A stretch of 64,000 nucleotides of DNA from Fusobacterium sp. FSA-380-WT-3A (GCF_012843705.1 NZ_JABAFQ010000003.1:1-64000), one strand, 5' to 3'. Shown: positions 27,053 to 35,525, counted from the stretch's first letter. Notes: generated from the sequence alone by a model not told the origin. Numbers and translations: made by a program.

Positions 27053-27340
27053 TTAATATTCACTAGGATACATAATAGTCCAAACTTCTCCATATGTAGG
27101 GTCTATACTTTTTACTGCCCATACACTACATTTTTGATTATTCTTATATCCTAAAGGTATTTGTTCTATTCTTTCAGGTACTTCTTGTTTATTTATCATA
27201 GTAGTTTCTTGAAGATTAAATATTTGTAAATCGTCTATATCTTCCTTATTCTCATTTCTTAATATTGTACCTACTACACAAGCTAAATTTCTTAAATCTA
27301 ATTCCTCTCTTATTCTTCTAGTTGTAAATATGTTTGCCAT
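27053..27340 (-). CDS. DUF960-like protein
   Basis: 95 residues. The pattern FTTRRIREELDL, then DLQIFNLQE, then a closing EVWTIMYPSEY is like DUF960 proteins found on Firmicute plasmids and conjugative elements. Function unknown. It overlaps the ArdC-like gene by one base and precedes the Rad52-like gene by 13 bp, so it is part of the same transcript. Confidence 0.55.
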   Translation of the reverse strand: MANIFTTRRIREELDLRNLACVVGTILRNENKEDIDDLQIFNLQETTMINKQEVPERIEQIPLGYKNNQKCSVWAVKSIDPTYGEVWTIMYPSEY

Positions 27341-28203
27341 TATTTTTCCTCCTCTAATAAATCTATTAATCCTTTTTTATCTTCGCCTAATCCATATAGG
27401 AATTGCTCAAATGATGATAAGGCTACATCAAAAGCTTCATCAATTCTTACATTATTATTTTTCCATAAAGCTATATATTTATATTTTCCACTTATGTCTA
27501 AATTAAAATAGGAACCATATAACATGGCTCCTAGTTCTGCTTCAACTTCCTCTTGATTCATATTCTTTTTTTCTTTTACATCTTCATCAAAATGATTTAA
27601 GTAATGAGTAAACTCATGTATTAAAGTTCCACTCATAGCTACAAATTTATCTTTTTTTAATGTAATAGTCTTTCCATCAGTCATTCCCCTTGATGTTCTA
27701 TCATCTAATTCTTTTTGGATATTTACTGGTAAATACTGTTCTACTATTTCCTTACTTTTATTAAATAGTTTTGTAATTCCATATTTGCTTTTTCCTATCT
27801 TCATTCTAGTATCTATTGTTGGTATTTCTACTGCATTTTCTGTAGGAATAGTATGTTTAATATCAAATACATTAGCATATCTAAATCCATAGATTTTTTC
27901 CTTTTCTTCTCCATTAACTTCTTCTTTTTTAAATAATGGAACTAATATTTTAATGGCTTTCGCACCCTTTTTAATGTTATATCCCATCTCTTTCCACTTT
28001 TGAAATCCAGCGACCATTGTTGCTGTTTTATCTTGTTTATAGATAAGGATGTTATTTCTAATACTATAGCTATAGAAGTTATTTTTTCTAAATTCTATAA
28101 ACTCTTTTAGTTCTTGTGAGTTCTTTAAGAAATCTTCTATCTTATCATTTATATCATTTTTTAATTCTTCAATCTTATTTATAAAGTTTGAATATTCCTT
28201 CAT
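27340..28203 (-). CDS. ArdC-like antirestriction protein (zinc metalloprotease fold)
   Basis: 287 residues. The N-terminal domain (about 1-120) has the ArdC ssDNA-binding pattern: YSIRNNILIYKQ, FQKWKEMGYNIKKGAKAIKIL, VFDIKHT. The C-terminal domain has the zinc motif HEFTH at 196-200 and a downstream glutamate cluster near 219-223. ArdC proteins coat incoming ssDNA during plasmid transfer and protect it from host restriction. This suggests that the element has been transferred between cells as ssDNA, even though no transfer apparatus is visible here. Confidence 0.82.
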   Translation of the reverse strand: MKEYSNFINKIEELKNDINDKIEDFLKNSQELKEFIEFRKNNFYSYSIRNNILIYKQDKTATMVAGFQKWKEMGYNIKKGAKAIKILVPLFKKEEVNGEEKEKIYGFRYANVFDIKHTIPTENAVEIPTIDTRMKIGKSKYGITKLFNKSKEIVEQYLPVNIQKELDDRTSRGMTDGKTITLKKDKFVAMSGTLIHEFTHYLNHFDEDVKEKKNMNQEEVEAELGAMLYGSYFNLDISGKYKYIALWKNNNVRIDEAFDVALSSFEQFLYGLGEDKKGLIDLLEEEK

Positions 28204-28332
28204 TCCAAATTCCTCCTTTTTTATTAAAATTACCCCGTTTTTTCTAAAAACTATATCTATTTTTATCTTTCAGGAAATAGGAAAGCCTTATTTTTACTAG
28301 AGTTATAAAATCCTACAATTTCCTAGAAAATC

Positions 28333-28458
28333 CTAGTTTTTCCTAAAAATCCCTTTAATAATCCTGATATTTTCCTCTTTCCTTATAATTTTCCCTAAAA
28401 ATTCCTCTTCATATCCTTCTTGGATTTTTAATATTTCCTCTGTAATTTCTTTCATCAT
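28333..28458 (-). CDS. Small ORF coupled to the Gp157-like gene
   Basis: 41 residues (begins MMKEITEEILKIQEGYEEEF). Its ATG overlaps the stop of the Gp157-like gene as ATGA, the classic coupled-translation overlap. No family recognised. The reading frame is lysine/glutamate-rich like its neighbours, but at this length it could be chance. Confidence 0.4.
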   Translation of the reverse strand: MMKEITEEILKIQEGYEEEFLGKIIRKEENIRIIKGIFRKN

Positions 28459-28952
28459 CTTATCTGTAATGAATAGTTAGTTACTATTCTCGCTCCTTTT
28501 AATTCTCCATGTTCTTTTAAATATTCCTTTATTTTTTCTTTATCTGCTTTTACTTCCTCTGTTACTTTTAGAAATTCTTTAGGTAAAACTGACATATCAT
28601 ATACATCTACTTTATCAGGATTTTTTCTTATTCCATAAGCTCCTAAATCTGTTTCTATTTTCTTTTTATCTAGGAACTGCATAATCCCTATAAGGTAGTT
28701 TTTAAGATTCTCTATTTTCTTAGTTTTCTTCTTACTTATATCTAGTAATCTATCTGATTCTTCCTTTGCTGATTTACTTTCAAGTTCAAGATTTCTAATA
28801 TATTTGATAATATTAGAACTTTTCCCAGAAAGTTCATCTTTTAAATAATCCATAATCATATTATAGTTTTCTTTATCTAGTTCAGTACCATCAGAATCTA
28901 AGAATATATCTAGTGTTTCAATCATTGCTCCAGCTATTTCATACATTTTCAT
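28455..28952 (-). CDS. Siphovirus Gp157-like protein
   Basis: 165 residues from the ATG at 28950-28952, nine bases after AAAGGAG; an in-frame ATG three codons earlier overlaps that site. A long coiled coil (about 45-105) is followed by GAYGIRKNPDKVDVYD, EFLKVTEEVKADKEKIKEYLKEHG, and GARIV, which is the Gp157 family pattern of phages infecting Gram-positive bacteria. Streptococcal Gp157 is linked to phage resistance when expressed in the host; the biochemical function is unknown. It heads the leftward gene run through the ArdC-like, DUF960-like and Rad52-like genes. Confidence 0.8.
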   Translation of the reverse strand: MKMYEIAGAMIETLDIFLDSDGTELDKENYNMIMDYLKDELSGKSSNIIKYIRNLELESKSAKEESDRLLDISKKKTKKIENLKNYLIGIMQFLDKKKIETDLGAYGIRKNPDKVDVYDMSVLPKEFLKVTEEVKADKEKIKEYLKEHGELKGARIVTNYSLQIR

Positions 28953-28967
28953 AAATATCATCTCCTT

Positions 28968-29048
28968 TTAATTTTTATTAGTTAAATCATCAATAGCCTT
29001 AATAGTAGTTCCTACAATTACTAAAATTCCTCCAATAGTTCCTAACAT
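28968..29048 (-). CDS. Very small hydrophobic peptide
   Basis: 26 residues, MLGTIGGILVIVGTTIKAID followed by DLTNKN, from an ATG six bases after a strong AAAGGAGTG site. One short membrane segment with a polar tail, like membrane-active toxic or regulatory peptides. It lies just after a terminator and just before the Gp157-like gene. The ribosome site and composition argue that it is real; function unknown. Confidence 0.5.
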   Translation of the reverse strand: MLGTIGGILVIVGTTIKAIDDLTNKN

Positions 29049-29075
29049 ATAATCACTCCTTTCAAATAATACAAA

Positions 29076-29103
29076 AAGCCTAATCCAATTAAGGACTAGG
29101 CTT
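29076..29103 (-). terminator. Terminator of the 564-aa orphan gene
   Basis: An 11-bp stem with one G-U pair (29076-29086 with 29093-29103), loop of six, followed on the minus strand by TTTTTGT. Confidence 0.8.
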
Positions 29104-29163
29104 AATAATCAAGTTTTTTCTATTATTATTTCTTTATGTACACTTTATAATATATAATTAGTT

Positions 29164-30858
29164 TTAAAATAAATAATTAATAGTTGATGCTTTTCCTATT
29201 AGATTAAAGTCATTTTCTAATAAAATAAAAGTAAAAACATGAGTACATACTGTATTAGGATCAGTAATAAAATCTCCTAATAAAATTTGACTTTCAAAAA
29301 CATAAAAATTATTATTTTCTATATTTTTTATTTCTAAAAGTTTTACTAAACAATAATAATCATTACTTATTAAAATTTCATTATTTAGTAATTCTTTTGA
29401 AGTAGAAATATATTGTTTTTTTATAATCTTACTATCCCTATCTTTATTTGTACAAAGATTTAATGATATATTTTGAATATTCTTTAATATTATTTTTTTA
29501 TTCAAATATATAATAAAATCTTTTCCTATACTTCCTGTAAAATCTTCAACTTCACTTAAAATAACATTTATTTTCTCAGATTTAACTCTCGTTAACTCTA
29601 TATTTTTTAATATTTTTTCTTTATATACAAAATCTTCAATATTCATTTTTTCATAAAAAATAATAGCTTTATCAGAATAATTATTTCTTATACTATCTCT
29701 TATTTTATATTTTAAATATATGTAATATAAATTAGAAATATATTGAATAGTGTCACTAGTATTTTTTAAATAAACTTCTGAAAAGTTTTTTATTGATGAA
29801 TCATTAAGAAGTTTAGCACCTGACAAATATTTATTATATTCTTGTTGACTAGCAAAAGAATCTTTTAAAACTTTATCTAATTTTTTCTCTTTTTTTATCA
29901 ATTCATCTAAAGCAATTACTGTTTGAGTATATGAAAAACAACTCATTCTAAGTGGAGTTGTTAAATAAAAACTTAATGATACGCACTCAAAAGTATAGTT
30001 TCCTTTTAATTTAAATAATAAACATTTTATTAATTCTTTTTCTAGTATATCATAATCAATTTCAACAGTTTTTAATTTTTTACTAAGAATTGGAAGTATT
30101 TTAAATTTATTTTTAGTATTACTTTTTAATCTTAAATTAGTCATATATATTTTTTCTAAAATACATATTGAATGAATTATAGCTCGTACTAATCTATCAG
30201 TATCTGCTAATAATATCTTCATATCCTCAATTTTATTAATATATTCATTATAAATTTTAATTAACTCTTCTAATTCTTCTAAAGTTAATATTTCAATTTG
30301 TAAGTAATATAAAGATTTCAAAATAATTTTTTCTATTTCTTCTATTTTTAATTTATCTTCATATTCTTGTCTTTTCATGTCTAGTTCTAGTCTTATCTTT
30401 TTATGACTATTCTTTATTTCTTTATCGGTTAATTTATTGGTTATTATCTCAAAGTTATTTTCCTTTTGTTCTTTTGGATAAGATATTACAGTATTATAAC
30501 GCATTACTTTATTATACTTTTTATCTATATCTTCAATCTTTTCAACTTGAATATTTGACATCAATTCACTTTCAAAATTTTTTAAAAAATTTTGAAAACC
30601 CTCTTTTGAAATTGAATTACATTTTTCTGCCTTTAATTTAATAAAATTATAGTTATATCTTTTTAAATACATTTCTTGTAATATATTATCAACATCCACT
30701 TTATTTAAATCAAATCCTAGCACTTCTGTTTCTTTTAAAATAATTTTATCTTTAAAAAATGTTTTTTTAAACTTAAGACTCACTAATATTAATTCCCTTA
30801 TTTTTCCATTTATTCCATTAACAATTCCACTATTTGTAGTAAAAAAAATACGTTTCAT
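29164..30858 (-). CDS. Large protein of unknown function
   Basis: 564 residues. I do not recognise the family. There is no signal peptide or clear membrane segment. The middle (about 150-300) is strongly helical and coiled-coil-like (KKIRLELDMKRQEYEDKLKI). The last 100 residues look like a beta-rich domain (EVEDFTGSIGKDFIIYLNKK, then FESQILLGDFITDP). Base composition is like the rest of the island. It is divergent from the BrxL-like operon across a 197-bp control region, so the two units may form one system. The start is the ATG behind an AAGGAG site. Confidence 0.7.
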   Translation of the reverse strand: MKRIFFTTNSGIVNGINGKIRELILVSLKFKKTFFKDKIILKETEVLGFDLNKVDVDNILQEMYLKRYNYNFIKLKAEKCNSISKEGFQNFLKNFESELMSNIQVEKIEDIDKKYNKVMRYNTVISYPKEQKENNFEIITNKLTDKEIKNSHKKIRLELDMKRQEYEDKLKIEEIEKIILKSLYYLQIEILTLEELEELIKIYNEYINKIEDMKILLADTDRLVRAIIHSICILEKIYMTNLRLKSNTKNKFKILPILSKKLKTVEIDYDILEKELIKCLLFKLKGNYTFECVSLSFYLTTPLRMSCFSYTQTVIALDELIKKEKKLDKVLKDSFASQQEYNKYLSGAKLLNDSSIKNFSEVYLKNTSDTIQYISNLYYIYLKYKIRDSIRNNYSDKAIIFYEKMNIEDFVYKEKILKNIELTRVKSEKINVILSEVEDFTGSIGKDFIIYLNKKIILKNIQNISLNLCTNKDRDSKIIKKQYISTSKELLNNEILISNDYYCLVKLLEIKNIENNNFYVFESQILLGDFITDPNTVCTHVFTFILLENDFNLIGKASTINYLF

Positions 30859-30914
30859 TAAAATTACTCCTTCTTTGTAATAATAAAAAGACTATGTCCA
30901 ACTCTTAAAAATTT

Positions 30915-30929
30915 CTTGTAAAATACAAG
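30915..30929. promoter_or_regulatory. Small palindrome in the divergent control region
   Basis: CTTGTA-AAA-TACAAG, six-base arms, lies between the divergent 564-aa and 191-aa genes. It could be an operator; alone this is weak evidence. Confidence 0.3.
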
Positions 30930-31055
30930 TATAAAAAATCAATTCTAATTAGAAAATTACTTATTTAATTATAACAAAATTTATTTTTTCAATAAAGTAA
31001 AAAATTATATTAACTTACTTACTAACACAATAAAATTATTAACAAGGAGGAAATA

Positions 31056-31631
31056 ATGGAAAAAGTAGAAAAAGAAAAATTAATAAAGTTATGTTCAGTA
31101 TTAAATGGTTTTAATTGTTTACAACTAATATATGGAAAAATATATAAAGTTTCCGAACTAACAATTTTGTTAGAAAATTCTAACTATATTATTTTAGGTA
31201 CTGGAGTTATTGAGAGTAAAAATTTAGATAAATTGGAAGGACAAGAAAAATTGAAATATATAGAAGAAAACATTATTCAAATCCAAACAGAAGAGGAATT
31301 TCAAGCTTTTAAAGAAAAATTAATACTCGAAAAAAAAGAACATGCCCAACAAAAGGAATTTTCGGAAAAGCAATGGGAAACTATATTAAAAAATACTATA
31401 GAAGAAAACACTTCTAAAAACACCTCATCTGAAGAAAAGAATAGAATCTTTAAAATAGTTGTAAATTGTCCAGTAAAAAAAGAGGAAATAAAACCCTATT
31501 ATTGGGAAGTATTTGATATCGTAGGAACTGCAGAAAAAACTAGAAATATATTTAATGCTAAAGATGGGATAAAACTTAATAAAAATGATTTCCCACAAAA
31601 AAATAGAGAAAATAAAGAGGAGGAAAATTAA
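31056..31631 (+). CDS. Unknown protein encoded upstream of the BrxL-like gene
   Basis: 191 residues; family not recognised. The N-terminal 60 residues look like a small beta domain (VSELTILLENSNYIILGTGVI), the middle is a charged coiled coil, and the C-terminal part carries FKIVVNCPVKKEEIKPYYWEV. It has an AAGGAGG site. The stop codon TAA is immediately followed by the ATG of the BrxL-like gene, so the two proteins are translated together and may act together. Confidence 0.72.
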   Translation: MEKVEKEKLIKLCSVLNGFNCLQLIYGKIYKVSELTILLENSNYIILGTGVIESKNLDKLEGQEKLKYIEENIIQIQTEEEFQAFKEKLILEKKEHAQQKEFSEKQWETILKNTIEENTSKNTSSEEKNRIFKIVVNCPVKKEEIKPYYWEVFDIVGTAEKTRNIFNAKDGIKLNKNDFPQKNRENKEEEN

Positions 31632-33347
31632 ATGAAAACACTTTCTGTTAGCGAAAGAATAAAAACAATGGATAGAAAAGATTTAGAGGATATAGTTTTA
31701 AAATTAATAGAAAAAAATGAAGAAAAAAGAGAGGAATTACCATATGAAATGATAGATTTAATTAAAAAGAAACCTTCATTTCCAATATTTACTTCTTCTA
31801 TAGAGAAAAAGTTACGCCATGATGATGAAATAGTATCTAGTAATAATAGTTTTAAAGCTTTTATAGATACTGATATCTCTACAAAAAAATGTGGAATAAT
31901 TCTTAAAGTCAAAGATTATGATATAGAATTCCTCCTACCTCTTCCAGATAAAATAAAAAAAGAGTTTTGTTTAAATATTAAAACAGGTATTTATACTTGT
32001 GAAGGGGAAATTAGATATACTCCAGAAATGAATATCTTTACAGTTCATTATCTTAAAATTTATAGTTATTATGATATATTTAATACTTGGAATAATATGA
32101 TTTCTAATACTGATAGAACAATTAAATCTAGAATGGATTTAATCATTTCAAAGTTTGGACTCGAACCGAATAATTTACTATATATGGAGAAAATAGTATT
32201 CTTACTACGGTTAGTTCCTTTAGTTGAAAAAAAGTATTTAATGGTAGATATTTCAAAAAGAGAAATAGGAAAAAGCTATATATACTCTATGTTAAATTTC
32301 AACTTATATACTAATCGTGTAACTAGAAGTACTGCATTTGTAGATGGAAGAAATGGAAAAGAAGGTGACTTCTTCTTAGAAAATCCTGTTTACATAATTG
32401 ATGAAATAGGAAAGATTAAGGATTTAGAACTAATAACATCAATCCAAGTTTTTAAAAATGGTGATAAAAACGAAGGAACTATTCAAACTGGAAAAGGTAA
32501 TAAAAAATCTAGTAATTCAATTATTTTATTAGGAAATCCTAAAATTACTGTTGATTTTAATAGAATATTTAAAACTAAAACTAATATATTTTCTAATACT
32601 ATAATTGATAAAAATGAAGATAGTACAGCATTTTTAAGTAGAATTGATAGTTTAATTCCATCTTATGGCTGTCGTGCTTTTAATTCTTCAATGTTAAACA
32701 AAAATGGTAAAGATGAAGAATTTATAGATATATTTAAGAATGCTTTATCAACATTAAGAGAAAAAGAGTTGAATATTTCTGAGTTCTTAAAAAAATATAA
32801 TTTACCTTCATCTTTCAATAGTCCTAGAGAAGAGATTGCTATTTTTAAAACTTTAGAAGGATTATTAAAACTTTTATACCCTGAAGTGTATATAGAAAAT
32901 AATAATAACAATCTCTTACAAGGAATCTTAGATTTGCTATTATTAATTGCTATCCAAGTTCGACAAACAGTAAATAATCAAATAGCGATAATAGAAAAGA
33001 GAGAATTAGGAAATATTATTGATTATTCTTGTGATATTAGAAATATCTATTTTAATTCTTTTAATGCTCAATATCTTTGTACACCTCATAGAATATTTAT
33101 AAATGAAGGTACAACAATAAGAAAGATTCCACTTGATACAGTAGGAATTATGCTTAATAAATTAGAGATAAACTACTTAAAACAAAGGAATTATTACTTT
33201 GAAGAATTAGGAATTGGTGAATTGAGACATTATTTAAATGTTGTATCTGAATTTGATAATAATCCTATGTTTAATCATTTAACTGGTAGTATAGAATATT
33301 CTAAAAACTATAACTTTATAAAAACTTATTCTCTAGTTAATTTTTAA
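31632..33347 (+). CDS. BrxL-like AAA+ ATPase with degenerate P-loop
   Basis: 571 residues. The order of motifs follows BrxL of BREX phage-defence systems: RLVPLVEK at 193-200, P-loop region 207-215 reading ISKREIGKS, Walker B VYIIDE at 253-258, a sensor-like GNP at 301-303, FLSRIDSLIP at 335-343, and TLEGLLKLLYPE at 407-418. The first Gly of the P-loop is missing (canonical GxxGxGKS), so ATPase activity may be reduced. Only a short C-terminal region follows instead of a Lon-like protease domain. No BREX methylase, PglZ or BrxC is nearby, so it is an orphan or part of a new compact system. Confidence 0.75.
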   Translation: MKTLSVSERIKTMDRKDLEDIVLKLIEKNEEKREELPYEMIDLIKKKPSFPIFTSSIEKKLRHDDEIVSSNNSFKAFIDTDISTKKCGIILKVKDYDIEFLLPLPDKIKKEFCLNIKTGIYTCEGEIRYTPEMNIFTVHYLKIYSYYDIFNTWNNMISNTDRTIKSRMDLIISKFGLEPNNLLYMEKIVFLLRLVPLVEKKYLMVDISKREIGKSYIYSMLNFNLYTNRVTRSTAFVDGRNGKEGDFFLENPVYIIDEIGKIKDLELITSIQVFKNGDKNEGTIQTGKGNKKSSNSIILLGNPKITVDFNRIFKTKTNIFSNTIIDKNEDSTAFLSRIDSLIPSYGCRAFNSSMLNKNGKDEEFIDIFKNALSTLREKELNISEFLKKYNLPSSFNSPREEIAIFKTLEGLLKLLYPEVYIENNNNNLLQGILDLLLLIAIQVRQTVNNQIAIIEKRELGNIIDYSCDIRNIYFNSFNAQYLCTPHRIFINEGTTIRKIPLDTVGIMLNKLEINYLKQRNYYFEELGIGELRHYLNVVSEFDNNPMFNHLTGSIEYSKNYNFIKTYSLVNF

Positions 33348-33395
33348 TTAATTATATATCATAATATGAATATTATATAATGGAGGGATAAAATT

Positions 33396-33530
33396 ATGGA
33401 ACTTAAGAAAATAGAAGATATTAATAAGAAAATGATAATTAAGAAAGAGGTATATATAAGTATTCAAGAAGAGGAAATAAATAGTGATATTTTGATATCT
33501 AGATTAGCTAAAGATTTATTTGGAGTGTAA
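33396..33530 (+). CDS. Small ORF before the recombinase
   Basis: 44 residues (begins MELKKIEDINKKMIIKKEVY) with a GGAGGG site five bases upstream and a terminator-like hairpin just after it. No family recognised. Its position directly before the integrase gene would suit a recombination directionality factor, but that is speculation. Confidence 0.5.
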   Translation: MELKKIEDINKKMIIKKEVYISIQEEEINSDILISRLAKDLFGV

Positions 33531-33540
33531 TTATTTAGAA

Positions 33541-33566
33541 TGAGAGAGGGAAACTTTCCTCTCTCA
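33541..33566 (+). terminator. Hairpin before the recombinase gene
   Basis: TGAGAGAGG (33541-33549) pairs with CCTCTCTCA (33558-33566) over an 8-nt loop, followed by AATTT. The T-run is short, so termination may be partial. Confidence 0.6.
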
Positions 33567-33601
33567 AATTTAAAACTATAAAAATTATGGAGGTAAAAAA
33601 T

Positions 33602-35101
33602 ATGAAGAAAGCAGTAGCATATTGTAGATTTAGTTCAGATAATCAAAGAACAGAAAGTATATTAGCTCAAGTAAGAGCAATAGAAGACTATTGTAAAAAA
33701 GAAGGTTTCACTTTAGTAAAAATCTATAAAGATGAAGCTATATCTGGTACATCTACTGACGACAGAGAACAATTCTTAGAAATGATAGCTGATTCTAAAA
33801 AGAAAGAATTTAACTATGTTATAGTACATAAATTTGATAGATTTGCAAGAAATAGATATGATCATGCTATTTATGAAAGGGAATTAAATGAAAATAATGT
33901 AAAACTTATATCAGTATTAGAGCAATTAAATGATTCTCCTGAAGCAGTAATTTTAAAATCTGTACTCACTGGAATGAATGAATATTATTCTCTTAATCTT
34001 GCTAGAGAAGTTAGAAAAGGACAAAAAGAAAATGCATTAAAATGTATTCATAATGGAGGAATACCACCACTTGGCTATAATTTAACAAATGAGAAAACTT
34101 ACATAATTAATGAAACAGAAGCTCAAGCTGTTAAGTTAATATTTAAAATGTATCTTGAAGGAAGAGGATATTCTTATATAGCTGATGAATTAAATTCTCT
34201 AGGATTTAAAAACAAATTAGGAAAACCTTTTAAAAAATTAAGTATAAGAGATACTCTAAAGAATGAAAAGTATTCTGGAATATATACCTTTGGAAAAAAA
34301 GATAAAAAAGGAAAACTTACAGGTAAAGAAATAAAAATAGAAAATGGAATACCAGCTATTATATCAAAAGAAGATTTTGAAAAGGTACAAATAAAACTAA
34401 AAAGAAGAATTAGAAATACAACAGGTCGTTCAACTGCATTAACTCCTTATCTTTTAACAGGATTATGTATGTGTGGAGAATGTGGAGGAACTTATTCTGG
34501 AGGATATAGAACTGTTAATAGAAACAAGACTATTTACTATGGATACCAATGTAGAAATAGAAAAGATAAAATAACTAATTGTAAAAATACTCCTATAAGA
34601 AGAGAATTATTAGAAAAACTTATCATTTCTATTTTAAAAGAAAATATATTCTCTGCTCCACAAATAGATATAGTTGCAGAAAAAGTTTTCTCTTATATAA
34701 AAAATTCTTTAAAACAATCTAATACAGAAATTAAAAAAATAGAAAAAAATATATCAAAACTTCAAGAAAAATTAAGTAAATTATTAGATTATTCATTAGA
34801 TGGAATAATTTCAGATTGTGAATATAAAGAAAAAAAAGAAAAAATAGATATGGAAATATTATCTTTAAAAGAAAAAAAATTAGAATATAGTAATTCAGCT
34901 AAAATAATAAGTAAAGAACAAATAAAAAATCATCTTATTGAACTAGGACAAAATCTAGATTCAAAAGATGATACTCTTATTCAAATTATTATTCAAACAT
35001 TTGTAAAAAAAATTATTATCCATAGAACAGAAATCACAGTAGAAATACGTTTATTTCCTGGACTGGACATGGTTAATAATGGTGGAGATGACGGGAATTG
35101 A
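33602..35101 (+). CDS. Large serine recombinase (integrase of the island)
   Basis: 499 residues from the ATG at 33602, eight bases after GGAGG; an ATG at 33587 lies inside that site and is unlikely. The resolvase domain carries the catalytic Ser in AYCRFSSDNQ (Ser11) and DRFARNRYD near residue 82. A recombinase domain follows, then a zinc ribbon with CMCGECGG and YQCRNRKD...CKN, then a coiled coil. It cuts and rejoins att sites without DNA homology to integrate and excise the element. The last codons (GGDDGN) read the complement of the tmRNA 3' end, so the gene ends inside its own attachment site. Confidence 0.95.
   Translation: MKKAVAYCRFSSDNQRTESILAQVRAIEDYCKKEGFTLVKIYKDEAISGTSTDDREQFLEMIADSKKKEFNYVIVHKFDRFARNRYDHAIYERELNENNVKLISVLEQLNDSPEAVILKSVLTGMNEYYSLNLAREVRKGQKENALKCIHNGGIPPLGYNLTNEKTYIINETEAQAVKLIFKMYLEGRGYSYIADELNSLGFKNKLGKPFKKLSIRDTLKNEKYSGIYTFGKKDKKGKLTGKEIKIENGIPAIISKEDFEKVQIKLKRRIRNTTGRSTALTPYLLTGLCMCGECGGTYSGGYRTVNRNKTIYYGYQCRNRKDKITNCKNTPIRRELLEKLIISILKENIFSAPQIDIVAEKVFSYIKNSLKQSNTEIKKIEKNISKLQEKLSKLLDYSLDGIISDCEYKEKKEKIDMEILSLKEKKLEYSNSAKIISKEQIKNHLIELGQNLDSKDDTLIQIIIQTFVKKIIIHRTEITVEIRLFPGLDMVNNGGDDGN
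35080..35091 (+). repeat. Candidate right attachment site in the ssrA 3' end
   Basis: TGGTGGAGATGA, identical to 9036-9047. It is the complement of the tmRNA CCA end, discriminator and acceptor stem, a usual integration target. The two copies bracket about 26 kb that contains only accessory genes. Confidence 0.6.
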
Positions 35102-35428
35102 ACCCGTGTCCAAAACAATAAGCACCATAAGCTTCTACAAGCTTAGTCTGTTATTAAATTTTGCAATAGTTACTCCCACAGACAGGGCTAACTAAAGCTA
35201 TCCTCTAAAATGTCCCTAATTGTTTAGAGAAATCACAATAGGTAATCTGTGTATTGGTAACACCTCGAAAGTTTTCTCCCACAGAACAGAAAAAACAGAG
35301 GTGAGCTGACAACTAAGCAGCTAAAGCGTATTCGTTATTTCCATCTAAACGATGAGTTGATCTCTCACAGCGATCATCCTGGCCTGCTACCTATGACCTC
35401 ATGGCCCTGTCGAAACCTTTGCATCCCC
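35080..35428 (-). ncRNA. ssrA: tmRNA
   Basis: 349 nt. The 5' end GGGGATG pairs with CATCTCC at the 3' end (one G-U), then discriminator A and encoded CCA. A GGTTCAATTCC T-loop is present near the 3' end, and the 5' end reads GCAAAGGTTTCGACAGGG as usual. The resume region TAGAT-GGA opens the tag frame GGA AAT AAC GAA TAC GCT TTA GCT GCT TAG, coding GNNEYALAA, which is added to stalled proteins for degradation. The 3' end is overlapped by 22 bp by the convergent recombinase gene. The mature 3' end is intact, so the gene should still work. Confidence 0.96.
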
Positions 35429-35447
35429 ACATATAATTTAGAAATAT

Positions 35448-35476
35448 ATTATACTATTTTTAATTTTTTTTGTCAA
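35448..35476 (-). promoter_or_regulatory. ssrA promoter
   Basis: A perfect consensus on the minus strand: TTGACA (35471-35476), 17-bp spacer, TATAAT (35448-35453). Transcription would start around 35441, leaving a short leader to be trimmed from the mature 5' end at 35428. Confidence 0.85.
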
Positions 35477-35525
35477 ATAAATTATATTAAGCACATTATA
35501 AGTAAAAATAAAAATTTTTCTAATT

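Noticed and set aside
28260-28440. Repeated TCCTA-type words resembling a repeat array or CRISPR
   Set aside because: Repeats are short, irregular and lie partly within a small coding frame; no unique spacers of constant length. I saw no CRISPR array anywhere in the window.
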